From the NCBI GenBank assembly GCA_947463095.1, contig CANHRE010000010.1, positions 1 to 50,721 of the forward strand: DNA of 50,721 nucleotides. The letters are read 5' to 3'. Below the pieces are notes generated by a model, which was given only the letters and a program-made list of their open reading frames with translations, was not told the DNA's origin and ran no database searches. This document shows, one piece after another, positions 1-7,870 of the stretch. How positions within the stretch are numbered: position 1 is the stretch's first letter; each line of letters starts with the position of its first letter. The DNA is from Flavobacteriales bacterium (GTDB lineage: Bacteria; Bacteroidota; Bacteroidia; NS11-12g; UBA955). A program made the position numbers and the translations under genes.

Positions 1-518
1 CAATCCTGCCTGGTTTTCTTCAACCGGCCCACATCGAAACCGAGCGCGGTGGCCTTATCCAGCGAAGCCTGATAGGTAGGCTCATCCATATTCCGTTGCC
101 GGCTAAGGATCCAAAGAGTATTCCTGTCGGGCGAACCCACCATGGCACGTTGGTAATTGCTGTCCAGATCGATGATGTAGTAATCGCCGCGGAAGGGCCA
201 GAAAAACTGCACGCGCAACTTACCATTCCCGCTGTTCTTCACCGGAAATGCCTTGCCCCGTATGCTGTCAACGCTGTTCGTTTTGGTGTTCAGGCACTGG
301 TTATACACCCGTACAAAACCCTGTTCATCTGCCGTGTACTCAGCGAAAGTGCAGGCACAATTCCGAGAAAACCGCAAAGGGATGCTTGCTATTTCATACC
401 ACCTTCCCTGGTATTTCTTCAAATCAACCTGAACCACAGGCAGGCTTCTGGAAGGCCGGCAGGAATACCAGAGTACCGCAGCGGTTATTGCGAACATAAG
501 AACCAGCAAGATTTTCAT
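1..518 (-). CDS. blc: Lipocalin family lipoprotein (Blc-like), 3' end cut off by window edge
   Basis: Translating the minus strand from the ATG at 518-516 gives 172 codons open to the window edge. The protein begins with a lipoprotein signal peptide ending in WYSC (Cys20), so it is predicted to be lipid-anchored in the envelope. Residues 35-45 hold the lipocalin signature YQGRWYEIASIP (G-x-W), followed by NCACTFAEYT, a VRVYNQC strand and WPFRGDYYIIDLD, all in the order seen in E. coli Blc. Blc proteins are about 177 residues, so only a few C-terminal residues are missing. The family binds fatty acids or lysophospholipids and is linked to membrane repair; the ligand here is inferred. It is read the same way as the NrtR-type gene, 55 bases downstream of that gene's stop, and may have its own promoter (TAAATTG at 524-530, one base short of consensus). 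Confidence 0.88.
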   Translation of the reverse strand, partial: MKILLVLMFAITAAVLWYSCRPSRSLPVVQVDLKKYQGRWYEIASIPLRFSRNCACTFAEYTADEQGFVRVYNQCLNTKTNSVDSIRGKAFPVKNSGNGKLRVQFFWPFRGDYYIIDLDSNYQRAMVGSPDRNTLWILSRQRNMDEPTYQASLDKATALGFDVGRLKKTRQD

Positions 519-573
519 TCCCGCAATTTAGCCGATACAGGCAGATGCTGCCGATGACCTGGTAGGATTAAAA

Positions 574-1347
574 TCAATTTAAGAAATAATCATCGTCACC
601 TTCCAGCCTCAGGTTCACATAGGCTTCACCCAGCTCCTCATACTTCTGGCGGTTGAACTGATAAAACTGAGCTGGCTTATTCGCCACGCCCTGCTGCTTC
701 TCTTCCAAAGGAATTACAAAACCGCTGCGCAGCATCTTCCTTCTGAAATTGCGCTTGTCCAGCTCTCTGCCCAATATCGCTTCGTACAAATTTTGCAGTT
801 CGCTCAGGGTGAACTTTTCAGGCAGCAGCTCAAAGCCAATCGGACGCAACTGAATTTTGCGCTTCAGCTGGTTCAGGGCGTGTTCGAAAATCTCGTTGTG
901 GTCAAAAGCCAGTTCGGGTACTTCACGGATGGGAATCCATACCGCCTGTGCACTGAATGATCCAGGCAGCAGCATGCACGCAGCTGCATCTATCAGGCTG
1001 AAATAAGCCACGGTGATTACCCGCGCCTCCGGATTCTCGCGCACCGACTGCAACCACTGCTTATCCTTTTCCTTCTTCACACGCTCGGGCGCTCCAAAGG
1101 CCGCAAACTGCTCCAGGAACACATTATCCAGACCGGTAAGCTCTTTCAACACCCGTTTGGCCGCCTGGTTCAGATCCTCATCTTCCAGCACTAAGTCGCC
1201 AGGCAAAGCCATAAAACGGTCTGATGCATCCTGCTTGGCAAGTTGCAAAGTGCGGCGTATCAACAAGAGCTTTAACTGTTGCTCCGCATATCCAAAGATC
1301 ACGCAATCCACCGAAACATGGGGATTCTGATTCTTATTTCCCGTCAT
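574..1347 (-). CDS. NrtR-type transcriptional regulator (degenerate Nudix domain plus winged helix)
   Basis: The 257-residue protein has an N-terminal Nudix-like domain (about 8-150) and a C-terminal winged-helix region (about 165-250, with LSELQNLYEAILGRELDKRN and FRRKMLRSGFV). The Nudix box is eroded: the stretch GDLVLEDEDLNQAAKRVLKE lacks the REUxEE core of active pyrophosphohydrolases, as expected when the domain is a ligand sensor. Family members were first described as NAD-metabolism repressors; in Bacteroides a Nudix-type regulator (AraR) controls arabinose use. The divergent neighbours here are sugar-phosphorylase genes, and a strong palindrome lies in the intergenic space, so a sugar-phosphate-responsive repressor of that operon is the best inference. 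A near-consensus -7 element (TTATTTTG, 1358-1365 minus) lies 10 bases before the ATG. Confidence 0.87.
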   Translation of the reverse strand: MTGNKNQNPHVSVDCVIFGYAEQQLKLLLIRRTLQLAKQDASDRFMALPGDLVLEDEDLNQAAKRVLKELTGLDNVFLEQFAAFGAPERVKKEKDKQWLQSVRENPEARVITVAYFSLIDAAACMLLPGSFSAQAVWIPIREVPELAFDHNEIFEHALNQLKRKIQLRPIGFELLPEKFTLSELQNLYEAILGRELDKRNFRRKMLRSGFVIPLEEKQQGVANKPAQFYQFNRQKYEELGEAYVNLRLEGDDDYFLN

Positions 1348-1426
1348 CAGCAGGGCACAAAATAAATGATGAAGTTCGAACCCCGCGTCAACGATTTTTC
1401 CCCTGCCTTTGTTCAGCTTTTTTAGC

Positions 1427-1447
1427 TTAGTGTCATTTATACACTAA
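1427..1447. promoter_or_regulatory. Palindromic operator, probable binding site of the adjacent NrtR-type regulator
   Basis: A perfect 7-base inverted repeat, TTAGTGT-N7-ACACTAA, is seen between the divergent regulator and sugar-kinase genes. Total length is 21 bases, and the A+T-rich arms resemble known NrtR-family operators. It ends 34 bases before the kinase ATG and about 10 bases before a weak -7-like TATCTTG (1458-1464), so a bound protein would cover the -33 region. That geometry fits repression. A further half-site-like TAGTGT lies at 1452-1457. Confidence 0.75.
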
Positions 1448-1481
1448 GAAATAGTGTTATCTTGCAGGCTCATAATTGCTC

Positions 1482-2342
1482 ATGTTACTGATAGCAGACA
1501 GCGGAAGCACAAAGTGCGATTGGGTTATGGTAAGCCCACAGGGTGAGGAACAGAGTTTCCATACCATGGGCTTTAACCCTTTTTTCCACAACACCGGGTT
1601 CATTGCCCAGGAAATCAGGAAAAACACGGACCTCCTGGATCACGCGGCACAAATCAGCGAAGTGTTTTTCTATGGTGCCGGATGCAGCAGCCCGGAGCGC
1701 AATGAAGTACTTGTTGCCGCTCTTCGCGAGGTGTTTCCCGCTGCGGGTGTTACCGTTGACCACGACCTAACCGGCGCGGCCTATGCCACCTGCGGAACAG
1801 AACCTGGCATAGCCTGCATTTTGGGCACTGGCTCCAACAGCTGCTATTTCGACGGCAATCAGCTGCATGAAAAGGTGCCCGCCCTGGGTTATGTGCTTGG
1901 CGATGAAGCCGGCGGAACCTGGTACGGAAAAGAACTGCTGCGCCTGTTTTTGTACAAGGAACTTCCCGAAAACCTGCACAAGGCGTTGGTTGAAGAATAC
2001 GGACTGAGTAAAGAATCCATCTTCGAACACGTGTACAACCTGCCCAATGCCAATGTATATCTGGCCTCCTTCATGCGCTTTCTGAGCAGCAGAAGCCAGG
2101 ATGCCTGGGTGCGCGATTTTATGTACAACGGCTTCAGCAAGTTCATCAACATCCACATTTGGAAATATGAAAACCACCTGGAAGTTCCCGTGCATTTTGT
2201 TGGCTCCGTGGCTTATCACTTTGCTGATTTGCTGCGCGAGGCATGCAAAATCCACCGCCTCCAGGTTGGCGTGATCACCCGTGAACCGGTTAAAAACCTC
2301 GTTCAATACCACCTGAAGAGATCCGGCAGCGTAACGGTTTAA
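1482..2342 (+). CDS. BadF/BadG-type sugar kinase (N-acetylglucosamine kinase-like)
   Basis: The 286-residue protein belongs to the ASKHA superfamily, BadF/BadG/BcrA/BcrD branch. The phosphate-1 loop DSGSTKCDW begins at residue 6, a second phosphate loop GTGSNSC lies near residue 110, and GDEAGGTWYGK near 133 is the segment typical of Bacteroidota GlcNAc-kinase-like proteins. The ATG at 1482 is chosen over the in-frame TTG six bases upstream because it puts the beta-strand LLIADSG directly at the N terminus. It is the first gene of an operon with pgmB (9-base gap) and a GH65 phosphorylase. Phosphorolysis of a glucose disaccharide releases free glucose, so this kinase may act as a glucokinase; GlcNAc is the alternative substrate. 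The substrate is not provable from sequence. Confidence 0.85.
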   Translation: MLLIADSGSTKCDWVMVSPQGEEQSFHTMGFNPFFHNTGFIAQEIRKNTDLLDHAAQISEVFFYGAGCSSPERNEVLVAALREVFPAAGVTVDHDLTGAAYATCGTEPGIACILGTGSNSCYFDGNQLHEKVPALGYVLGDEAGGTWYGKELLRLFLYKELPENLHKALVEEYGLSKESIFEHVYNLPNANVYLASFMRFLSSRSQDAWVRDFMYNGFSKFINIHIWKYENHLEVPVHFVGSVAYHFADLLREACKIHRLQVGVITREPVKNLVQYHLKRSGSVTV

Positions 2343-2351
2343 GCGGGCGTT

Positions 2352-2987
2352 ATGAAGGTGAAAGGCTACATCCTGGATCTGGATGGGGTGATTTGTGATA
2401 CGGCAAGGTTTCATTTTCAGGCCTGGAGCCGTTTGGCGCTGGAATACGGCATTACCCTGAACGATGAAGACCACGAAAAGCTGAAGGGTGTAGACAGGGA
2501 GGGATCCCTGCGCTATATCCTGAACAAGGCCCACATCAGCCCGGAGGCTGATTTACTGCTGCGCGACATGGAGCGCAAGAATGCATGGTACCTGGATATG
2601 GTGGCCCAGATGAGTCCCGCCGACTTGTTCCCAGGCACTCTTGATTTCCTAAGGCAGGCCAAAGAAAACGACATGCGCATTGCCCTGGGTTCTGCCAGCC
2701 GGAACGCCGGATTGGTTTTGAAAAAGCTGAACATCGAACCTTGGTTCGACGCAGTAGTAGATGGCAACATCGTAGAAAACGGCAAACCGCATCCGGAAAC
2801 CTTTCAAAAGGCCGCAACCCTGTTGCACTTGAAGCCGGAAGAATGCATCGTTTTTGAAGATGCTCCATCAGGAATTCAGGCTGCACTGGCAGCCGGTTGC
2901 ATTGCCATAGGCATAGGCAATCCCGATTCGCTCAAAGGAGCCCGCGTGGTATTGCCCTCCCTGGCATCCTTTGTACCCCGTCATTAA
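2352..2987 (+). CDS. pgmB: Beta-phosphoglucomutase
   Basis: This HAD-superfamily enzyme of 211 residues converts beta-glucose 1-phosphate to glucose 6-phosphate in the cytoplasm. The nucleophile and acid/base aspartates are in DLDGV (Asp9 and Asp11, equivalent to Asp8 and Asp10 of the Lactococcus enzyme). The cap-domain segment KGVDREGSL, the GSASRN motif II, the GKPHPE motif III and EDAPSGIQAA motif IV follow in order. Length is typical of the family. The gene lies 9 bases after the kinase and 17 bases before the GH65 gene. The product of GH65 phosphorylases is exactly the beta-glucose 1-phosphate this enzyme uses, so gene order and biochemistry agree. Confidence 0.94.
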   Translation: MKVKGYILDLDGVICDTARFHFQAWSRLALEYGITLNDEDHEKLKGVDREGSLRYILNKAHISPEADLLLRDMERKNAWYLDMVAQMSPADLFPGTLDFLRQAKENDMRIALGSASRNAGLVLKKLNIEPWFDAVVDGNIVENGKPHPETFQKAATLLHLKPEECIVFEDAPSGIQAALAAGCIAIGIGNPDSLKGARVVLPSLASFVPRH

Positions 2988-3004
2988 TACTCAGTTCCCA
3001 CATC

Positions 3005-5320
3005 ATGATTCAATACTTTAAGCACGAGCCCTGGAGTGTAGTTGAAGAGGGGTTCAGCCCGGCCATGCAAGAGGTTGCCGAGAGCGTATGCAGCATTGGC
3101 AACGGCTTCATGGGCCAAAGGGGCAACTTTGAAGAAACTTATTCCGGTAACACCCTGCTGGGAAGCTATATCGGCGGTGTTTATTACCCAGACAAAACCC
3201 GGGTGGGTTGGTGGAAAAATGGTTATCCTGAATACTTCGCCAAAGTGCTGAACAGCACCAACTGGATAGGTCTGTCTATAGAAGTGGAAGGCGAAGTGCT
3301 GGACCTGCATACATGGACCGTGAATCTATTCCGGAGGGAATTAGATATGAAACGCGGCCTGCTGAAACGCAGCTTTACCGCAACATCACCACAAGGCAGG
3401 AGCATAGAGGTAGCGTGTACCCGCTTCTACAGCTTGAAACATCCCGATTTTGCAGCACTGGAATACCAGCTAAAACCTTTGAATTTCTCCGGTTCGGTGC
3501 GCGTGAAGATGTTCAATGACGGCGCCGCACGCAATAAAGACAGCAACTACGAAGAGCTGTTCTGGGAGCCTATTCCCGGGGGAGCACAAACCTTTCAGGA
3601 ACACAGCCTGCTGAGCATGCGCACCAAAAAACTCAACTGGGTACTGAGTACTGCCACCAGAAACCGTTGCAGCCTGAACGGACAAGCCCTGCAAGGCATT
3701 GGCGAGGCAACGGCAGCGCATACCGCACATGTGTTTTCAGCAACGATAAAGCCCGGCGACAGCATGCGCCTGGAAAAATTCACCGTGCTGTGCAGCAACT
3801 TCAGGTACCCTAATGCCGACCCTGCACAAACTGCGGAAGCATTGCTTCAGAATTGCGGGAACACCACCTTTGAAAACCACCTGCTGGAACAGGAACAATC
3901 GTGGGCTGAAATATGGAAACGCAGCGATGTGGTGATTGACGGCGACGTGCCGGCACAACAGGCGGTGCGCTTCAACATCTTCCACCTAAACCAGACCTAT
4001 ACCGGTGCAGACGCCCGCCTGAACATCGGACCTAAGGGATTCACCGGCGAGAAATACGGCGGCAGCACCTACTGGGATACCGAAGCCTATTGCATTCCCT
4101 TCTTTTTACTTTCCGCGCCATCCTCCATCAGCAGACAACTGCTGGAATACCGCCACCGCCAGTTGCCAAAAGCTATTGAAAACGCAACCAAACTGGGTTT
4201 CGAAAAGGGTGCCGCGCTGTTTCCCATGGTCACCATGAATGGCGAAGAATGCCACAATGAATGGGAAATCACCTTTGAAGAAATTCATCGCAACGGCGCT
4301 ATGGCATGGGCCATCCATACCTATATGGAGCACACCGGCGACCGCAGTTATCTGGAAGAAGGCGGGCTGGAAGTACTCATCGCTATTGCGCGGTTCTGGG
4401 CCCAGCGCGTGCACTGGAGCGAGATGAAGCAGCAGTATGTGATGCACGGCGTAACCGGCCCCAACGAATACGAAAACAACGTCAACAATAACTGGTACAC
4501 CAATTACCTGGCCGTATGGTGTATGAATTTCACCATGCGCTGCCTGAGTGAGCTTTCTGCTTCCCATCCAGAGCACTATGCCCAAATCATCCACCTTACA
4601 AACCTGAATACTGAATCGGAACTAGCGAAATGGAAGGAAGTGGCCTCTTCCATGTTCCTGCCCGAGGATGCCAAACGCGGCGTATTTGTGCAGCATGAGG
4701 GCTTCCTCGATAAGGAACTGATGCCTGCTTCTGCGCTGGATAAAAAACACCTACCCCTAAACCAGAAATGGAGTTGGGACCGAATCCTCCGTTCCTGCTT
4801 CATCAAACAGGCCGATGTGCTGCAAGGCATGTACTTCTTCGAAGACCACTTCAGCCTTGACCAGCTGGAACGCAACTTCAGTTTCTACGAGCCTATGACC
4901 GTACATGAAAGCTCCCTTTCTCCCTGTATCCACAGCATACAGGCTTCACGCCTGGGCAGGAAAGAAAAAGCTTATGAGCTTTACCTGCGCACCGCCCGAC
5001 TGGATCTGGACAATTACAACAACGACACGGAAGACGGCCTGCACATTACCAGCATGGCCGGAAGTTATCTGAGCATCGTTCAGGGCTTCGCCGGCGTGCG
5101 CATTCGGCAGGGCGTGCTGCACCTGAACCCCGTGTTGCCCGCCCATTGGAACAGTTGCTCCTTTTCGTTGCTCGTTTCCGGTAATTTAGTGAAGGTATTT
5201 TTCGACCAAAAACAAATACGGATACAAAATCTTGGTACTCAAGCCGTTAAGATCCGTATAAAAAATGAAGAGTCGGTAACATTAGGCCCTGCGGATGTCC
5301 GCTTGTTAAAAGTGGATTGA
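3005..5320 (+). CDS. Glycoside hydrolase family 65 disaccharide phosphorylase (maltose phosphorylase-like)
   Basis: The protein has 771 residues, the usual size for GH65. The ATG at 3005 is chosen because MIQYFKHEPWSVVEEGF matches the family N terminus; an in-frame extension back into pgmB is ignored. The N-terminal beta-sandwich (about 1-270) is followed by an (alpha/alpha)6 barrel and a small C-terminal sheet. The catalytic acid is Glu488 in VTGPNEYENN, at nearly the same position as Glu487 of Lactobacillus brevis maltose phosphorylase. The phosphate-binding segment HESSLSP near residue 634 and KQADVLQGMYF support a phosphorylase rather than a hydrolase. Known GH65 substrates include maltose, trehalose, kojibiose and nigerose; the sequence alone does not choose between them. 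With pgmB and the kinase it forms a complete phosphorolytic module. There is no signal peptide, so the disaccharide must be imported by a transporter outside the operon. Confidence 0.92.
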   Translation: MIQYFKHEPWSVVEEGFSPAMQEVAESVCSIGNGFMGQRGNFEETYSGNTLLGSYIGGVYYPDKTRVGWWKNGYPEYFAKVLNSTNWIGLSIEVEGEVLDLHTWTVNLFRRELDMKRGLLKRSFTATSPQGRSIEVACTRFYSLKHPDFAALEYQLKPLNFSGSVRVKMFNDGAARNKDSNYEELFWEPIPGGAQTFQEHSLLSMRTKKLNWVLSTATRNRCSLNGQALQGIGEATAAHTAHVFSATIKPGDSMRLEKFTVLCSNFRYPNADPAQTAEALLQNCGNTTFENHLLEQEQSWAEIWKRSDVVIDGDVPAQQAVRFNIFHLNQTYTGADARLNIGPKGFTGEKYGGSTYWDTEAYCIPFFLLSAPSSISRQLLEYRHRQLPKAIENATKLGFEKGAALFPMVTMNGEECHNEWEITFEEIHRNGAMAWAIHTYMEHTGDRSYLEEGGLEVLIAIARFWAQRVHWSEMKQQYVMHGVTGPNEYENNVNNNWYTNYLAVWCMNFTMRCLSELSASHPEHYAQIIHLTNLNTESELAKWKEVASSMFLPEDAKRGVFVQHEGFLDKELMPASALDKKHLPLNQKWSWDRILRSCFIKQADVLQGMYFFEDHFSLDQLERNFSFYEPMTVHESSLSPCIHSIQASRLGRKEKAYELYLRTARLDLDNYNNDTEDGLHITSMAGSYLSIVQGFAGVRIRQGVLHLNPVLPAHWNSCSFSLLVSGNLVKVFFDQKQIRIQNLGTQAVKIRIKNEESVTLGPADVRLLKVD

Positions 5321-5328
5321 TTACATAC

Positions 5329-5350
5329 CTGCAAGGCATACAACTTGCAG
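5329..5350. repeat. Short inverted repeat after the GH65 gene
   Basis: CTGCAAG and CTTGCAG (7 bases each) flank an 8-base loop, starting 8 bases after the GH65 stop. There is no T-run on either strand, so it is not a clear intrinsic terminator. It immediately precedes a -7-like TAAATTGG (5351-5358) of the next gene and might be an operator or a processing site. Confidence 0.4.
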
Positions 5351-5358
5351 TAAATTGG
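5351..5358 (+). promoter_or_regulatory. Candidate -7 element for the outer-membrane protein gene at 5368
   Basis: TAAATTGG matches the Bacteroidota TAnnTTTG consensus at all but one base and lies 9 bases before the ATG, the spacing seen repeatedly in this window. No clear -33 TTG is visible at the right distance. Confidence 0.3.
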
Positions 5359-5367
5359 TTCACCAAA

Positions 5368-6057
5368 ATGAACACTATGAGATACATTTTCTTCTTCACT
5401 CTGGCCGCCGGCACCTTGCTGCCCGCCACCGCACAGGTACAAACCCGCAACAAAGAAGTGGGCATCAACGGCCTCAACATGCTGTTCAGCCGACAGGTAG
5501 AACTGATTTTCCGCAAACCCCTGAAACAGGAAGGGCAGATGCGCCGCATTGAACTCAACGGCATGCCTTCTTACAACAATACACCCGTGTACGGCCAGCA
5601 ACAAGGCTTCGAAAAAGCCCCCGACCAATACCAGAAAGAATTTGACGCCTATGCCCGCATTGGCATTCAGGTGGCTAAGGAACGCTACAGCCAACTGGGC
5701 GGCAACTTCGCCCTGTACCGCGGAACGCTTTGGTGCCTGGACCTGAATTATAGCTCCTCACGGGATGTAATAGTGAACCCGAACTATGTAAGCCGCTATT
5801 CCAGCGGGAGACTCAGTGTTACTCCCGGCATTGGTTATCTGGTGGGTTTCAAATACCAGGCAGGCAGGCATATTGCGCTGTCGCTCGACAACAACATCAC
5901 CTTGAATGCCTCCATACAGCGTTCAAATAACGAAAGCAGCTCATACGACTTTCAAACCAGGCAAGAGAACAAACCCTATTCAAGCACCTACTTAAGCCAG
6001 TCAGTGTTCCTTTCTCCAGGTATCGTTAGCCGCCTCTGGATTACCTATTGCTTCTGA
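5368..6057 (+). CDS. Secreted/outer-membrane protein of unknown function
   Basis: I do not recognise a named family. The 229-residue product starts with a clean signal peptide (MNTMRYIFFFTLAAGTLLPA, then TAQ and a predicted cut after Gln23). The body has alternating polar and hydrophobic strands (GTLWCLDLNYSSS, LSVTPGIGYLVGFKYQ, IALSLDNNITLNAS), and the chain ends in the aromatic residue Phe (SRLWITYCF), which together suggest a small outer-membrane beta-barrel. The ATG at 5368 is preferred to an in-frame TTG at 5317 that would overlap the GH65 stop and put 17 residues before the signal peptide. It lies 47 bases after the sugar operon and could be co-transcribed, but it has a promoter-like element of its own. 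A link to sugar uptake is not shown. Confidence 0.7.
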   Translation: MNTMRYIFFFTLAAGTLLPATAQVQTRNKEVGINGLNMLFSRQVELIFRKPLKQEGQMRRIELNGMPSYNNTPVYGQQQGFEKAPDQYQKEFDAYARIGIQVAKERYSQLGGNFALYRGTLWCLDLNYSSSRDVIVNPNYVSRYSSGRLSVTPGIGYLVGFKYQAGRHIALSLDNNITLNASIQRSNNESSSYDFQTRQENKPYSSTYLSQSVFLSPGIVSRLWITYCF

Positions 6058-6123
6058 GCGGTATTTGTTCCTGATTTTTCGCATTTGATGGAATTCCGCT
6101 GACAAAATGGCAGCGAAAGGCCT

Positions 6124-6131
6124 TAATTTTG
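6124..6131 (+). promoter_or_regulatory. Consensus -7 promoter element of the AAA+ regulator gene
   Basis: TAATTTTG is an exact match to TAnnTTTG and lies 7 bases before the ATG at 6139. Transcription would start within a few bases of the start codon. No good -33 TTG is seen 17-23 bases upstream. Confidence 0.6.
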
Positions 6132-6138
6132 CTGCATC

Positions 6139-7365
6139 ATGGAACTACAGGCCGTCAAGCAGCGTTTCGGGATTGTGGGCAATGCGCCCCGACTGAATAA
6201 TGCCCTCGAAACTGCTATTAAAGTGGCGCCTACCGACATGAACGTGCTGATTGCTGGAGAAAGTGGTGTGGGGAAGGAGAGTTTTTCCAAAATCATCCAC
6301 CACCTGAGCCACCGGAAACACGGGCCTTTCATCGCTGTAAATTGCGGCGCCATACCCGAAGGAACCATAGACAGCGAATTGTTTGGCCATGAGAAGGGTG
6401 CTTTTACCGGTGCAACAGACAAGCGCAAGGGTTATTTTGAAACGGTGAACGGCGGAACCATCTTTTTGGATGAAGTGGGTGAACTTCCACTGGGAACACA
6501 GGCGCGCCTGCTCCGCATCCTTGAAACCGGAGAATTCATTAAAGTGGGCTCATCTTCTGTTCAAAAAACAGATGTCCGCGTAGTGGCTGCCACCAATCGC
6601 GACTTGCTGGAACGCGCCTCTCAGGGGAAATTTCGTGAAGACCTTTATTACCGATTGGCCACCGTGCCCATACGCGTACCACGGCTCAGCGAACGCAAAG
6701 AAGATATATATCTATTGTTCCGACGATTCGCCCACAGCTTTGCTGAAAGCCACCACACCAGCCTGATTACCATGAGCGCAGATGCGCAACGCATGCTGGA
6801 GGAATATTCTTGGCCGGGAAATGTGCGTCAATTGAAAAACATCTCAGAACAAATTTGTGTTCTGGAACAAGGACCGCTGATTACGGAAGAAATATTAAAC
6901 CGATACCTGCCAGCAGCAGAATCTACACTGCCCATGTTGCTTGGAAAACAGGAAGAATTCAGCAGCGGTATGAGCGAACGGGATATCTTCTACAAAGTAT
7001 TGGTGGAATTACGCAAGGATGTTAACGACTTGAAAAGAGTGGTATTCGGCCTGCTTGAGGGCGGCAGGAACGAAACTGTCAACGTTGCGCCCATTGCTGT
7101 GCCTGCTCAGACGCCTGCCACTGCTGCACCGTTGCGTTCTGAACCTGCAGTTATCAGACCTTCAGCACCCATGGAAGAAGAACACGAATTTGTTGAAGCG
7201 GAAGAAGCAGATACCACTGAAAGCCTTTCCCTGGAAGACAAAGAACTGGAGATGATCCGGAAAGCCCTGATCAAAAATAAGGGCAGACGTAAAAAAGCCG
7301 CTCAGGACCTGGGCATCAGCGAACGCACCCTGTACCGTAAAATCAAGCAGTATGGCCTGGAATAA
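6139..7365 (+). CDS. Sigma-54-dependent transcriptional activator without receiver domain (AAA+ / Fis-type HTH)
   Basis: The 408-residue protein begins almost directly with the AAA+ domain: Walker A GESGVGKES at 40-48, the sigma-54 contact loop GAFTGA at 87-92, Walker B GGTIFLDEVGE at 105-115, and the C-terminal part of the module with SWPGNVRQLKN near 234. A region of low complexity rich in Pro, Ala and Glu (about 300-365) leads to a Fis-type helix-turn-helix (KALIKNKGRRKKAAQDLGIS and ERTLYRKIKQYGLE at the end). The intact GAFTGA loop says it can engage RpoN. No phosphorylation or ligand-binding domain precedes the AAA+ module, so its input is unknown. In many Bacteroidota this gene sits in front of lptE and secG, as here; it overlaps lptE by 14 bases, implying translational coupling. 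Confidence 0.9.
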   Translation: MELQAVKQRFGIVGNAPRLNNALETAIKVAPTDMNVLIAGESGVGKESFSKIIHHLSHRKHGPFIAVNCGAIPEGTIDSELFGHEKGAFTGATDKRKGYFETVNGGTIFLDEVGELPLGTQARLLRILETGEFIKVGSSSVQKTDVRVVAATNRDLLERASQGKFREDLYYRLATVPIRVPRLSERKEDIYLLFRRFAHSFAESHHTSLITMSADAQRMLEEYSWPGNVRQLKNISEQICVLEQGPLITEEILNRYLPAAESTLPMLLGKQEEFSSGMSERDIFYKVLVELRKDVNDLKRVVFGLLEGGRNETVNVAPIAVPAQTPATAAPLRSEPAVIRPSAPMEEEHEFVEAEEADTTESLSLEDKELEMIRKALIKNKGRRKKAAQDLGISERTLYRKIKQYGLE

Positions 7366-7864
7366 ATTCTTGTTGGCACTGATGGCCTTCGGCTTCAGCT
7401 TGCCCTCCTGCTTCCTGAAAAACTACTCCCTGTCGGGCGTGAATATTCCCGAAGATGTTCGCAATTTCTCCGTGGCCTTCTTCCCAAATGAAGCTACCCT
7501 GGTTAATCCACAACTCAGCAACCTGTTTACCGAAAAACTACGCAGCAAATTTGTAGGTGAAACACGGCTCGACCTGGTATCACAGGATGGAGATTTCCGC
7601 TTCTCCGGCACCATACGCGAATACCGTATTGACCCCGTTGCGGTGCAGAACAATGCCACAGCTACCCAAAACCGCTTGCAAATTGGCATACAGGTCAAAT
7701 TCGAAAGTCCACTGCATCCTGAATTGAACTTTGATGATCCATTTTCGTTTTTTGTCGATTACGATGCCAACCAAAACTTCCAATCCCTGGAGCGCAGCCT
7801 TTCCGACCAGGTTTGCGACCAGATTGTACAGCAGATATTCAACCGCGTAGCCCTTAACTGGTAA
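7352..7864 (+). CDS. lptE: LPS assembly lipoprotein LptE
   Basis: The 170-residue protein has a lipoprotein signal peptide ending in LPSC (Cys20) and the compact alpha/beta body of Bacteroidota LptE: YSLSGVNIPEDVRNFSVAFF, then FTEKLRSKF and LDLVSQDGDFRFSGTIREYR. LptE plugs the LptD barrel that inserts lipopolysaccharide into the outer leaflet. The ATG at 7352 lies inside the last codons of the AAA+ regulator gene in another frame, so translation is probably coupled. The next gene starts 6 bases after its stop. The OstA-like LPS protein encoded near 15-16 kb belongs to the same transport process. Confidence 0.88.
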   Translation: MAWNKFLLALMAFGFSLPSCFLKNYSLSGVNIPEDVRNFSVAFFPNEATLVNPQLSNLFTEKLRSKFVGETRLDLVSQDGDFRFSGTIREYRIDPVAVQNNATATQNRLQIGIQVKFESPLHPELNFDDPFSFFVDYDANQNFQSLERSLSDQVCDQIVQQIFNRVALNW

Positions 7865-7870
7865 ATCAAC

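Noticed and set aside
2897-3004. Extension of the GH65 gene upstream of the ATG at 3005
   Set aside because: It overlaps the end of pgmB and has no similarity to the GH65 N terminus.
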